Source: Coprococcus ammoniilyticus (GTDB lineage Bacteria > Bacillota > Clostridia > Lachnospirales > Lachnospiraceae). From it: 64,000 bases of DNA. Shown here one piece after another: positions 52,759-61,486 of the stretch. Numbering within the stretch: position 1 is the stretch's first letter; each line of letters opens with the position of its first letter. The notes under the pieces are model-generated. The model was not told the origin of the DNA and did not search any database. It saw only the letters and a list, made by a program, of their open reading frames with translations. A program made the position numbers and the translations under genes. The stretch covers positions 124,001 to 188,000 of the forward strand of contig NZ_JAOQJS010000005.1 of the NCBI RefSeq assembly GCF_025567345.1, written 5' to 3'.

Positions 52759-52773
52759 AGAGGACACTCCTTA

Positions 52774-53670
52774 CTATTTGACATCTGCCCAGGTTGCTGC
52801 TTCTCCTGTAAAGATTGATTTTACCTGATCGGTAGTTAAATCAGTTGCAGGGTTATTCTTATTTACAATAACTGCGATACCATCCATTGCGATTACAGTA
52901 GCTGTAAGTCCTTCACCTGTCTCGCTATCCTTCAGTTCTCTGGATGCCATACCGATATCACATGTACCATCTGCCGCTGCTGTAATACCTGTTGTTGAAT
53001 CAGATTCCTGAAGCTCGATATCCGCACCACTGTTCACTGCCTTATATGCCTCTGTTAATTTCTCCATAACAGGAGTTACAGATGATGATCCGGCAATTAC
53101 GATTTTACCGGTTGCTCCTGAAGACTTAAATGCTCCTGAATTTGCAATCTCGATGTAACCATTGCTTGATACGATCTTCTGTCCATCTTCACTCATAATA
53201 TAGTTGATAAAATCCTGTGCTACATCACTTACCTGACCCTTTGTTACAATGTTGAATGGTCTTGATAATGTGTATGTACCGTTGTTGATATTATCTGCTG
53301 TTGCTTCAACGCCGCCGATCTTAACTGCCTTTACGGTATCATTTAATGCTCCAAGTGAGATATAACCAATCGAATAATCGTCTCCTGCAACTGTTGTGAG
53401 AACTACTTCTGTACTGTTTGCTGTAATCGCGCTCGTAGTTGTCTTATCAACTTTATTTCCATCTGCGTCCTTTTCTTCTACACCGGTCAGTTCCACAAAT
53501 GCTCCTCTTGTACCTGAGCCTTCCTCTCTGGATACAACTGAGATCTCCTGTGATGTATCAAAACTTCCGCTCTTGGAATCTGAACCACCTTTACTTCCAC
53601 ATCCTGCAAGGCATCCTGCCGCAAGTGCTGCACTTAATGTTAACGCTAAAATCTTATTTCCTTTTTTCAT
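52774..53670 (-). CDS. pstS: Phosphate-binding lipoprotein PstS with swapped halves
   Basis: 298 residues, lipoprotein signal with the lipid cysteine at position 24 (LAGC), start behind GGAGG. The phosphate-binding parts are all present but in inverted order: the segment that normally lies in the second half (SREEGSGTRGAF at 47-58, then NSTEVV, GYISLG, SRPFN at 136-140, DFINYIMSEDGQ) comes first, and the normal N-terminal half (GKIVIAGSSSVTPVMEKL at 188-205, ELQESDSTTGI, DIGMASREL, IAMDGIAVIVN, VKSIFTGE) comes after. This is a circular permutation of the PstS sequence. It should still close around phosphate. First gene of pstSCAB-phoU. Confidence 0.9.
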   Translation of the reverse strand: MKKGNKILALTLSAALAAGCLAGCGSKGGSDSKSGSFDTSQEISVVSREEGSGTRGAFVELTGVEEKDADGNKVDKTTTSAITANSTEVVLTTVAGDDYSIGYISLGALNDTVKAVKIGGVEATADNINNGTYTLSRPFNIVTKGQVSDVAQDFINYIMSEDGQKIVSSNGYIEIANSGAFKSSGATGKIVIAGSSSVTPVMEKLTEAYKAVNSGADIELQESDSTTGITAAADGTCDIGMASRELKDSETGEGLTATVIAMDGIAVIVNKNNPATDLTTDQVKSIFTGEAATWADVK

Positions 53671-53820
53671 TTTAATTTTCCTCCAATTGACTCTTTGGAC
53701 TCAGAATCGTTCATCTTTCTGATCCATTCAAAATTATGTAAATTGCGAAACCGGATCGCGCGCCCTTTTCCGGATCGCAGAATTATCATACGGCATCTAT
53801 GTAAAATACATCACCATCTC

Positions 53821-53868
53821 AAAGTAAAGTGAAAGTAAAAACTTTGTGTAAACGGGAGAAATGTAAAA
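53821..53868 (-). promoter_or_regulatory. Pho-box-like repeats before pstS
   Basis: Four TTTAC elements on the minus strand (GTAAA on plus at 53824, 53835, 53848 and 53863) with 11-15-base spacing, upstream of a TATGAT -10-like sequence near 53793. The 250-base gap between pstS and trmO also serves the divergent plus-strand gene. Confidence 0.6.
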
Positions 53869-53976
53869 TTATGAAGAAACGCACTTTATGAGTTTCTATG
53901 GAAAATAAAAAATATTCATGTTACTATGAACAGCAGATACAATTTCGTTTTACGAAAGGATAAAGAAAAGAACGAT

Positions 53977-54648
53977 ATGAATATCATCGGACATGTATAT
54001 ACAGATTTTCAGGAAAAATTTGGAATTCCCAGACAGAGCGGTCTGGTGGATGAACTGACCGGAACGGTCGTTTTTCTGCCGGAATACAGGCAGCCGGAAG
54101 CCTTCCGGGGGCTGGAGGATTTCTCCCACATCTGGATCCTGTGGGAATTCCATAAAGCCAAACGGGAGAACTGGAGTGCAACAGTAAAGCCGCCAAAACT
54201 TGGCGGCAATAAAAGAATGGGCGTATTCGCGACCAGATCGCCGTTCCGCCCAAATAATATAGGTCTGTCTTCTGTAAAATTGACAGGAATTGAATATACC
54301 GATGACTATGGTCCGATCCTGCATATCTCCGGTGTCGATCTGTTAAACGGTACTCCTGTATATGATATCAAACCTTATATTCCATATACAGACTGCCACC
54401 CGGATGCCACCAGTGGTTTTACCGAACACATTCATACGGAAAAGCTGGATGTCATCTTTCCGCCGGAGCTTCTTGCAATGATTCCGGAAGCCAAGCGTCC
54501 TGCCCTGATTGGCATTCTTGCAGAAGATCCGCGTCCCGGCTACCAGCACGATCCCGACCGCAGATATGGCGTCGCCTTCGCAGGCTTCGACGTGCGCTTC
54601 CACATCAACGGCAACGTCCTCACAGTGTGTGAGGTGGTGGCTGTATGA
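53977..54648 (+). CDS. trmO: tRNA (adenine37-N6)-methyltransferase TrmO
   Basis: 223 residues from ATG 53977, where the family homology begins (MNIIGHVYTDFQEKFGIPRQ); a start 17 codons upstream has no ribosome site either. TrmO/TsaA hallmarks are IGHVYTDFQEKFG, the GVFATRSPFRPNNIGLS segment near 85 and DLLNGTPVYDIKPYIPY near 124. It methylates t6A37 of some tRNAs using SAM. Divergent from pstS and convergent with the cupin gene. Confidence 0.88.
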   Translation: MNIIGHVYTDFQEKFGIPRQSGLVDELTGTVVFLPEYRQPEAFRGLEDFSHIWILWEFHKAKRENWSATVKPPKLGGNKRMGVFATRSPFRPNNIGLSSVKLTGIEYTDDYGPILHISGVDLLNGTPVYDIKPYIPYTDCHPDATSGFTEHIHTEKLDVIFPPELLAMIPEAKRPALIGILAEDPRPGYQHDPDRRYGVAFAGFDVRFHINGNVLTVCEVVAV

Positions 54649-54657
54649 TAACCGAAC

Positions 54658-54820
54658 GATAAGAGACAGGGGCAGAGGATATATATCTTTATTCCGCAGA
54701 ACACTTTCGTTCTATTCTCACGTAGCGGTACTAGGCTCACTGCTTATGCAGTTCACCAAGGACCGACGTTCGAACAGGTCTGCTTCATAAAATATATATC
54801 CTCTGCCCCTGTCTCTTATC
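54658..54820. repeat. Rod-like hairpin element A, copy 1
   Basis: A 163-base element between convergent genes. A perfect 29-bp inverted repeat (54658-54686 with 54792-54820) encloses a core of about 105 bases with further nested stems: TTTAT/ATAAA, GCAGA/TCTGC, GTTC/GAAC, ACGT/ACGT, CGGT/ACCG and a central CTGC-TTAT-GCAG hairpin. The core is shared with the copy at 62257-62423, whereas the 29-bp arms are not. It can work as a bidirectional terminator for trmO and the cupin gene, but the core is more elaborate than a terminator needs. Confidence 0.85.
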
Positions 54821-54873
54821 TGTTTATATACTAACATTAGCAATCATATAAACCTTAGGAGTATGTTTGACGC

Positions 54874-55209
54874 TCAGTGCTCGTGTTCAGGTACAACGGC
54901 GAAGAATATAAGGTCTTCGGTGCCTTCATTTGACAGGCTGTGGGTTGCTCCCTGCGGACAATAATGGCAGTCGCCCGGATACAGCTTCTCTTTGGTGTCC
55001 TCATACTCCATCGTTCCGACACCGGAAAGTACATAAATAATTTCACTGTTTCCCTCATGTGTATGTGTTCCGATCGATGAACCAGGCACAAGTCTGCCCT
55101 TCATGATCTTGTTATTCATATCCTGAAACATATGCACATGGAATGTTCCTTCTCCCCCTTTAAAATTCTCGATCGCTGATTCTGCGATTGTATCAAACGA
55201 TATCTTCAT
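54874..55209 (-). CDS. Small cupin-domain protein
   Basis: 111 residues from ATG 55209 (AGGAGGAATCAT). Single cupin barrel with metal-ligand pattern GTHTHEGNSEIIYVLSG near 47 and GDCHYCPQGATHSL near 78. Cupins of this size are often metal-dependent isomerases or small-molecule binders; substrate unknown. The gene follows pdxR by 46 bases and is probably co-transcribed. Confidence 0.85.
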   Translation of the reverse strand: MKISFDTIAESAIENFKGGEGTFHVHMFQDMNNKIMKGRLVPGSSIGTHTHEGNSEIIYVLSGVGTMEYEDTKEKLYPGDCHYCPQGATHSLSNEGTEDLIFFAVVPEHEH

Positions 55210-55255
55210 ATGATTCCTCCTTATATGGTTCCTTATATTAACATCCGCACACTCT

Positions 55256-56656
55256 TTATTCGATACTTTCAATCAATCTTCTGACTGCTTCTTCTATATG
55301 CTCCGGCATGATACCGGAATAATTAATAACCAGTGTATGATATCTGGCATTTTCGGTATTTCTATAATACTGGCTGAGAAATGAAATGTGAATATCTCTT
55401 GCTTCGGCATTATTCCGCAACCGCTCATCACTGTAATTCGTATCAATCTCCAACAGGAAATGCAGCCCTGAATTCTCTTCGCGAATACGAATCTTGTCCG
55501 GATTCATATATTTTTTAATGCAGGCAAGCACCAGATCCCGCTGTTCTCTGTAATAATTACGCATGCGGTTGATGTGTTTTTCCAGACAACCATCGGTGAT
55601 AAATCTTGCAAGTGTATATTGCTCGATATTTGACACCGTACATGCATAAAAGCTGAGCATCTCATCATATCGCCGCATCAAACTCTCCGGGAGAACCATA
55701 TAACTGATACGGATCGTAGAGGAAAGGCTCTTGGAAAATGTGTTGATATAGATGACCTTTTCGCCCACATCGATACTTTCAAGTGTAGGTACCGGCTTGC
55801 CAACCAGTCGAAATTCACTGTCATATTCATCTTCGATGATATAGCGGTTGTCCTTTCTGGATGCCCAAGATAACAATTCATATCTCCTGCTGACAGGTGT
55901 TACCAGTCCGGTCGGAAAATGATGCGCCGGCGAAATATGAAGTACATCTGCGCCAGATTCTTCCAGAGCCTCCATATTGATCCCATTTTCATCCATTGCC
56001 ACAAATTTGCAGCATACATTCTGCGCCTGATAGATCCTCGATATCTTCTGATACCCCGGATCTTCGACCGCATAACATTTGTCATAGCCAAGCAGCTGAA
56101 TGATAAGACCATAGAGATATTCTGTTCCGGCTCCTATGATGACCTGCTCCGGCTTCACATCCATACCACGGAACTGATACAGATAGCCTGCTACCGCGCT
56201 TCGCAGCTCATAGACACCCTTGGACGGTGATCGGGACATCAGCTCTTTGCTGTTTTCCGCCATCACTTCTTTTAAAAGCTTTGACCAGATGCTAAATGGA
56301 AACGCATCCTCTACCGTTGAGTTACTGGCAAAATCCGCAAAATATGTTTTCTTTTCTTTCGGCTTTTCAAATTGCTTCGCCGGTCGCTCCGGCAACGGCT
56401 TCATCAGATCTGCCGAAATGTCCGTAACATAATAACCGCTTTTCGGAATCGAATATATATATCCTTCGGCAACCAACTGACTGTATGCATTTTCCACGGT
56501 GATCGTGCTGACATTCAGATTTTTTGCAAGCAGACGCTTCGATGGCAAACGTTCCCCTGCTACAAGCTTCTTAGACAAAATATCTGTTTTGATCTGCTTG
56601 TACAGATATTCATATAACGTATCTGTTCCTCGATTTTCCAGTGCATATGTCAGCAT
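55256..56656 (-). CDS. pdxR: PdxR-type MocR transcription regulator
   Basis: 466 residues. N-terminal GntR winged helix (about 8-80: RLPSKRLLAKNLNVSTITVENAYSQL) fused to a fold-I aminotransferase-like domain, with the PLP-binding lysine in INTFSKSLSSTIRISY near 303. MocR proteins of this kind sense PLP and control pdxS-pdxT; the genes pdxT and pdxS lie directly upstream, which supports the PdxR assignment over other MocR members. It has its own promoter at 56725-56753. Confidence 0.85.
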   Translation of the reverse strand: MLTYALENRGTDTLYEYLYKQIKTDILSKKLVAGERLPSKRLLAKNLNVSTITVENAYSQLVAEGYIYSIPKSGYYVTDISADLMKPLPERPAKQFEKPKEKKTYFADFASNSTVEDAFPFSIWSKLLKEVMAENSKELMSRSPSKGVYELRSAVAGYLYQFRGMDVKPEQVIIGAGTEYLYGLIIQLLGYDKCYAVEDPGYQKISRIYQAQNVCCKFVAMDENGINMEALEESGADVLHISPAHHFPTGLVTPVSRRYELLSWASRKDNRYIIEDEYDSEFRLVGKPVPTLESIDVGEKVIYINTFSKSLSSTIRISYMVLPESLMRRYDEMLSFYACTVSNIEQYTLARFITDGCLEKHINRMRNYYREQRDLVLACIKKYMNPDKIRIREENSGLHFLLEIDTNYSDERLRNNAEARDIHISFLSQYYRNTENARYHTLVINYSGIMPEHIEEAVRRLIESIE

Positions 56657-56724
56657 AGTAAGCCGCCCTTCACATTATTCCTGCCGGCATCCCAACCCAC
56701 CTTGCGATACCATAGTTATAAAAT

Positions 56725-56753
56725 ATTATATGTGGGAAGAAAGCATTATGCAA
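56725..56753 (-). promoter_or_regulatory. Promoter of pdxR
   Basis: TTGCAT (56748-56753) and perfect TATAAT (56725-56730) with a 17-base spacer, 69 bases upstream of the start codon. Confidence 0.85.
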
Positions 56754-56791
56754 GTTTTTTACACTCTATAGATAAACAAAAACTCTATGGC

Positions 56792-56980
56792 ATCCCGCCC
56801 TGTGCCTGTCCTTATAGAAATGCCGTGCTGCGTTTTCTACTCACTGCACATGTTAAATTCGTAAATACTCCTGTGCTAACTCGCCTTCGGCTCAAACAAG
56901 CACCCGTATTTACTAACAATGTGCAGTTCATAACGAAATCCTCGCAATGGCATTTCTATAAGGACAGGCGCAGGGCGGGA
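56792..56980. repeat. Rod-like hairpin element B
   Basis: Arms of 32 bp with a single wobble (56792-56823 with 56949-56980) around nested stems: CGTT/AACG, ACTGCACAT/ATGTGCAGT, GTAAATAC/GTATTTAC, GTGCT/AGCAC and a GCC-TTC-GGC tip. The tip context (GTGCTAACTC - hairpin - TCAAACAAGCAC) parallels the centre of element A (GGTACTAAACTC - hairpin - TCGTTAAGGACC). It has no T-run at either end, so it is not a simple terminator. Confidence 0.8.
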
Positions 56981-57012
56981 TATCACATAGTTCTTATATA
57001 TGAACAATAAAA

Positions 57013-57061
57013 AACGGTATTTATTATCGTACAGTCAACCTGCTCAATAATAAATACCGTT
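57013..57061 (-). terminator. Terminator of pdxS-pdxT
   Basis: A 14-bp perfect stem (57013-57026 with 57048-57061, AACGGTATTTATTA and its complement) followed by T-rich DNA on the minus strand, 26 bases after the pdxT stop. Confidence 0.85.
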
Positions 57062-57086
57062 ATCTTATTGTTTGCTTTTACAGTCT

Positions 57087-57650
57087 TTATTTGATCATGT
57101 CTAAGAACATCTGATGGATACGGGTATCATCGGAAAGCTCCGGATGGAATGCCAGTGCGATCTGGTTCTGATATTTTACCGCTACAATGTGACCATCTAC
57201 CTCGGCTAATACCTCAACACCCGGCTTTACACTCTCGATATATGGTGCACGGATAAATTCCATCGGATATACTCCAAGACCTTTGATCTCGCCATCATAA
57301 TGAAAGCTTCCAAGCTGTCTGCCATATGCATTTCTCTTTACGCAGACCGGAAGGGTCGCAAAATGACGTTTATCATCATTGGACAGTTCTTCTGCAAGAA
57401 GGATCAGTCCCGCACAGGTTGCAAGAACCGGCATGCCCTGTTCGATCTTTTCTTTTAATGCATCATACATATCAAGCTCTTTTAACAGCTTACCCTGAAC
57501 AGTGCTTTCGCCACCCGGCAAAACGATACCGGCAAAATCCTGTTCCAGATCACTTTTCTGTCTGAGTTCTATTGTTTCTGCTCCAAGGCTCTCTAACATT
57601 TTCTCGTGTTCGATAAATGCGCCCTGAACCGCTAATACTGCTATCTTCAT
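57087..57650 (-). CDS. pdxT: PLP synthase glutaminase subunit PdxT
   Basis: 187 residues: VLAVQGAFIEHEKML at the start, GGEST near 46, catalytic Cys in ATCAGLILL near 78 and the His-Glu pair in FHPELSDD near 168. It releases ammonia for the synthase PdxS, which is encoded 75 bases upstream. Confidence 0.97.
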   Translation of the reverse strand: MKIAVLAVQGAFIEHEKMLESLGAETIELRQKSDLEQDFAGIVLPGGESTVQGKLLKELDMYDALKEKIEQGMPVLATCAGLILLAEELSNDDKRHFATLPVCVKRNAYGRQLGSFHYDGEIKGLGVYPMEFIRAPYIESVKPGVEVLAEVDGHIVAVKYQNQIALAFHPELSDDTRIHQMFLDMIK

Positions 57651-57725
57651 CGTGTCTGTTCATCCTTTCGCTTATGTCGATCATCCATCATTACGATATC
57701 CGCATCTATTTGTCTGTCTGATATT

Positions 57726-58601
57726 TTACTTACCACGCTCAGCCATAAGGAGTTCGATCTCGCTCTCATTGATACCAACCATAGCTTCACCAAGATCCTC
57801 TGATAATTCAGCGATCAGTTTTGCATCTGTGAAGTTTGTAACAGCCTTAACGATGGCATTTGCACGCTTCTCCGGATTTCCTGACTTGAAGATACCGGAT
57901 CCAACGAATACGCCTTCAGCACCAAGCTGCATCATAAGAGCTGCGTCTGCCGGTGTAGCAACACCGCCTGCTGCGAAGTTTACAACCGGAAGGCGCTTGT
58001 GCTCATGTACATATAATACAAGGTCATATGGAACCTGAAGAACCTTTGCTGCATCATATAATTCATCTTCACGCATAGAAGAAATACGTGCGATCTCGCT
58101 GTTCATCATTCTCATATGTCTTACAGCCTGAACAACATCACCTGTACCGGGTTCACCCTTTGTACGGATCATGGATGCACCTTCATTGATTCTACGAAGT
58201 GCCTCGCCGAGATCCTTAGCACCACATACAAATGGTACTTTGAACTTTGTCTTGTCGATGTGATATACATCATCAGCAGGTGAAAGAACTTCACTCTCAT
58301 CAATGTAATCGATCTCGATTGCTTCAAGAAGCTGAGCTTCTACAAAATGTCCGATACGGCACTTTGCCATAACAGGGATAGATACTGCATCCTGAATACC
58401 TTTGATCATCTTAGGATCACTCATTCTTGATACACCACCTGCTGCTCTGATGTCAGCAGGAATACGCTCCAGTGCCATAACTGCACAAGCACCTGCTGCC
58501 TCTGCGATCTTTGCCTGCTCCGGTGTTGTTACATCCATGATAACGCCACCCTTTAACATCTGTGCCAATTCTTTGTTTAATTCATACTGTCTGTTTGCCA
58601 T
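57726..58601 (-). CDS. pdxS: PLP synthase subunit PdxS
   Basis: 291 residues from ATG 58601 (AAAGGAG site); an upstream in-frame ATG lacks one. Conserved segments are LAQMLKGGVIMDV near 10, ALERIPADIRAAGGVSRMSDP near 44, VCGAKDLGEALRRI near 128 and VNFAAGGVATPADAALMMQLG near 210. It builds pyridoxal phosphate from ribose 5-phosphate, glyceraldehyde 3-phosphate and ammonia from PdxT. Confidence 0.98.
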   Translation of the reverse strand: MANRQYELNKELAQMLKGGVIMDVTTPEQAKIAEAAGACAVMALERIPADIRAAGGVSRMSDPKMIKGIQDAVSIPVMAKCRIGHFVEAQLLEAIEIDYIDESEVLSPADDVYHIDKTKFKVPFVCGAKDLGEALRRINEGASMIRTKGEPGTGDVVQAVRHMRMMNSEIARISSMREDELYDAAKVLQVPYDLVLYVHEHKRLPVVNFAAGGVATPADAALMMQLGAEGVFVGSGIFKSGNPEKRANAIVKAVTNFTDAKLIAELSEDLGEAMVGINESEIELLMAERGK

Positions 58602-58711
58602 AATCGTAACTCCTTTTTTCATTTGATGTGTGTATTTATCTGTAACATATTCATCCTTGAATATCACTACTCAAAATCACGAACAGATTCACTACAAACC
58701 TGCTAGGATTT

Positions 58712-58830
58712 ATTATAAAATTATCTGACCATGTTGAAATATTCAATTTCAAACTTTTTCTTATATCCAAACTGACCATATCAATATGTCACATATGCAA
58801 ATACCAGATATCAGATTATGTAAACTGACC
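58712..58830 (-). promoter_or_regulatory. pdxS promoter with three repeated GGTCAG operators
   Basis: A perfect -10 TATAAT (58712-58717) without a good -35; instead GGTCAG (58725-58730) lies at that position, and two more copies stand at 58772-58777 and 58825-58830, always in the same direction and about 47 and 53 bases apart. The arrangement suits activation by a dimeric MocR regulator such as PdxR, which is encoded nearby. The binding itself is inferred. Confidence 0.55.
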
Positions 58831-58858
58831 TCTCGGACAGATCACCGTATTGTATAAT

Positions 58859-59015
58859 AAACAAAATAGCAGGAAAATGTTGCGAAAACGCCTGCGTTTC
58901 GATGATTTTGTGCCGGGATGGAGGACACAACGATTTTATCGTGTCCGAAATCCCGTGCATATAAAAACCAATCGAAGCAAAGTAAGTTTCGCATTTTTCC
59001 TGCTATTTCTGTTTA
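58859..59015. repeat. Rod-like hairpin element C
   Basis: Long imperfect arms (about 58859-58888 with 58986-59015: AAAC-AAATAGCAGGAAAA and its complement) around TTCGAT/ATCGAA, CGGGAT/ATCCCG and GGACAC/GTGTCC. It lies 27 bases after the nadA stop codon and may end its transcript, but is much larger than a usual terminator and has no U-run. Confidence 0.75.
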
Positions 59016-59041
59016 TATGAAATACAGTGATCGTCCGGCTT

Positions 59042-59956
59042 CTAGCCAAGGCGCAGCATCGCATCGATGCTCTTTCTGGCTTTCTGCATTGTCTCCTCTG
59101 TAAGGGTAATGCTCTCGCCCTCACCATTTACCACGCAGTTATAGACATCACCAAGTGTCGTCATCTTCATGTTGTGGCATACACAATCCTTAGACAATGC
59201 ATAGAAACGCTTCTCCGGGTGTGCAAGCTGAAGGTGTGACACGATACTATTCTCCGTACCGATAATGAATTCTTTTGCATCACTCTTTGCTGCATAATCC
59301 ATAATTCCGGTTGTACTTCCGGCATAGTCTGCAAGCTCCGTTACTTCCTTTAAACATTCCGGATGTACCAGAAGTAATGCATTTGGATGAGCTGTTTTTG
59401 CTTTCTCTACATCTTTTACGGTTACTCTGACATGTGTCGGACAGCCGCCCGATACCAGCTTAATATTCTTTTCCGGTACCTGCTTCTTTACCCATGAACC
59501 GAGATTACAGTCAGGAATAAATAAAATATCCTTTTCCGGCATATTCTTCACGATCTTTACTGCGGAAGAAGAAGTAACACAGACATCACTTAATGTCTTT
59601 ACTTCCGTTGTAGTATTCACATATGCTACAACTGTATAACCCGGATTCTTCTCTCGAAGTGCTGCCAGCAGATCATAGTCGATCTGGTCTGCCATCGGGC
59701 ATCCGGCATCCGGCTCCGGCAGATATACGGTCTTTTCCGGTGATAACAGTTTTACAGTCTCTGCCATAAAACGCACGCCACACATGATCATAGTCTTTTG
59801 AGGTGCTTCTGCTGCTCTCTGTGCAAGACCGAAGGAATCTCCTACATAGTCAGCCACTTCCCAGATATCGTGGCTCTGGTAGGCATGTGCAAGGATACAA
59901 ATATCCTTTTCCTTCTTTATTCTCATTATTTCATCCTGCATCTCTTTTATATTCAT
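59042..59956 (-). CDS. nadA: Quinolinate synthase A
   Basis: 304 residues. Three conserved cysteines for the [4Fe-4S] cluster are seen in MIMCGVRFMAE near 57-60, LGSWV-preceding PDCNLGSW and SGGCPTH near 170-190, and the CVCHNMK region near 265. The enzyme joins iminoaspartate and dihydroxyacetone phosphate in NAD synthesis. nadB and nadC are not next to it in this window, which is unusual for Clostridia. Confidence 0.95.
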   Translation of the reverse strand: MNIKEMQDEIMRIKKEKDICILAHAYQSHDIWEVADYVGDSFGLAQRAAEAPQKTMIMCGVRFMAETVKLLSPEKTVYLPEPDAGCPMADQIDYDLLAALREKNPGYTVVAYVNTTTEVKTLSDVCVTSSSAVKIVKNMPEKDILFIPDCNLGSWVKKQVPEKNIKLVSGGCPTHVRVTVKDVEKAKTAHPNALLLVHPECLKEVTELADYAGSTTGIMDYAAKSDAKEFIIGTENSIVSHLQLAHPEKRFYALSKDCVCHNMKMTTLGDVYNCVVNGEGESITLTEETMQKARKSIDAMLRLG

Positions 59957-60050
59957 GACAATTTTCTCCTTTGTCTGTTATGTTTTCATTTTTTGTTAAA
60001 GAATGCACAGTAAGTATACCGCATATTGAGAAAGATTACCATCTATTCTG

Positions 60051-61256
60051 TTAAATATGCATATCCACCAACATTCTGACACGGTTATAAACATTCAACT
60101 TTGAAGAACCGGAATCTACATCAGCACTCACAATACGCCCTTCCGGAAGCTTTTGCTGAATGGAAGGATACAATCCCCTCCCACAGATATGATTTGGCAT
60201 ACATCCAAACGGTTGAACTGCCAATACCTTTTTGCAGTCATGCAGAATATGTCCTACCATCTCTGCACCGATCAGCCAGCCATCACCGGTTCTATATGTC
60301 CAGTTTACATAACCATCAGCCTCTTTTTTCATTATTTGAAATTCTTCCATCGAATAAAATCCATACTGCCGCATTGCTGCAATCATGGATCTCTGAAGAC
60401 TTCCGAACAGTTTTAACCCAATACGATAAGCCACCTGTTCTATTTTGCTTACATCCGATAAATGCGAATCTATATAATACATCGCGTACCAGGATAATCC
60501 ATTTGTATGGGATTCGCAATTATTCTTTTCGAGAAAACGGATCATATCCCAGTTTCCCAAATGACAATACTTTATATAAATCTCTCCGACGATCCCTATT
60601 CGTTGCTTTCTTGGCTTCACCAGTTCAATTTTTGAAAAATCCGCCGCAATCCTTATAAAATTCTGTTTCATTCTTGAAATTGTCAGATGTTTTCCTTCCC
60701 GAAGATCGCATGCAAGAATCCTGACCCATTTCTTCCATTTCTTTTGTGCCTCACCTTTATGCACTTCATTTGGTCTGACCTGATTTAGTAAAAGCATCAG
60801 AATATCACCATAAAACAATCCAAATAACGCACGCCAGACCATATCAGGTTCCAGCTTCATCTGCTCCCCCTTCTCCAATCCCTGAATGTTTAACGACAAT
60901 ACCTGAGCCTGCGGAAATCCTGCTTTCCGAACAGCCGCCTTTAACACATGCAGATAATTTGAACCACGACATGCATCTCCGGCAGTCGGCATTAATAATT
61001 TTGTACGGTTCAGATCATATTTCCCTGATTGAAGAGCTGCTATCATCTGTCCTGCATTTAAGATGATCGGATAACACATATCGTTATTGACATATTTTAA
61101 TCCAATATCCGTTATATCTTTTTCATTTTTTAAAATCACCGGATGATAATTTTTTGAATAAAACGCATATTTTAACAATGGAAAATGTGCATCTAACATT
61201 GCTGGAATCAACAGGATACATTTCTCCCGATCCGCATTTTCTCTGACCTTATACAT
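60051..61256 (-). CDS. Acyl-CoA dehydratase activase-related Fe-S protein
   Basis: 401 residues, soluble. It matches the DUF2229/HgdC-adjacent module of large activase-dehydratase proteins: NNDMCYP near 58, PTAGDACRGSNYLH near 91, GEIYIKYCHLGN near 225 and AVQPFGCMPNHICGRGLYP near 355 with cysteines for an iron-sulfur cluster. Usually this module is part of a protein of about 1,400 residues; here it stands alone with no ATPase or HgdB gene beside it. It may handle electron transfer or act as a scaffold. The role is uncertain. Confidence 0.75.
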   Translation of the reverse strand: MYKVRENADREKCILLIPAMLDAHFPLLKYAFYSKNYHPVILKNEKDITDIGLKYVNNDMCYPIILNAGQMIAALQSGKYDLNRTKLLMPTAGDACRGSNYLHVLKAAVRKAGFPQAQVLSLNIQGLEKGEQMKLEPDMVWRALFGLFYGDILMLLLNQVRPNEVHKGEAQKKWKKWVRILACDLREGKHLTISRMKQNFIRIAADFSKIELVKPRKQRIGIVGEIYIKYCHLGNWDMIRFLEKNNCESHTNGLSWYAMYYIDSHLSDVSKIEQVAYRIGLKLFGSLQRSMIAAMRQYGFYSMEEFQIMKKEADGYVNWTYRTGDGWLIGAEMVGHILHDCKKVLAVQPFGCMPNHICGRGLYPSIQQKLPEGRIVSADVDSGSSKLNVYNRVRMLVDMHI

Positions 61257-61486
61257 ATCTCCCTATCCCCCATTTTCTAAAATGCAGATATAAGCTTTCT
61301 CACTATCTGCAATGCCTCATATACCTGATCTGAGAGTACCACATTTTGCCATACTTTTTCAATACAAACAACTTGAGAAAGCATTTAATTTATTGACTTT
61401 ATGACCGCGATATGTCACAATTTGTATCAATGAAAAAAAGAGTCATAATTCTATGGAAAAATATAAATCAGAAAGGTTGAAATATT

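Larger units (their letters stand above)
56657..57086. other. Region between pdxR and pdxT
   Basis: 430 bases without a gene, holding the pdxR promoter, hairpin element B and the pdxT terminator, all listed separately. Nothing else is seen. Confidence 0.8.
58602..59041. other. pdxS promoter region and nadA downstream region
   Basis: 440 bases holding the pdxS control region (58712-58830) and hairpin element C (58859-59015). No gene is present. Confidence 0.8.
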
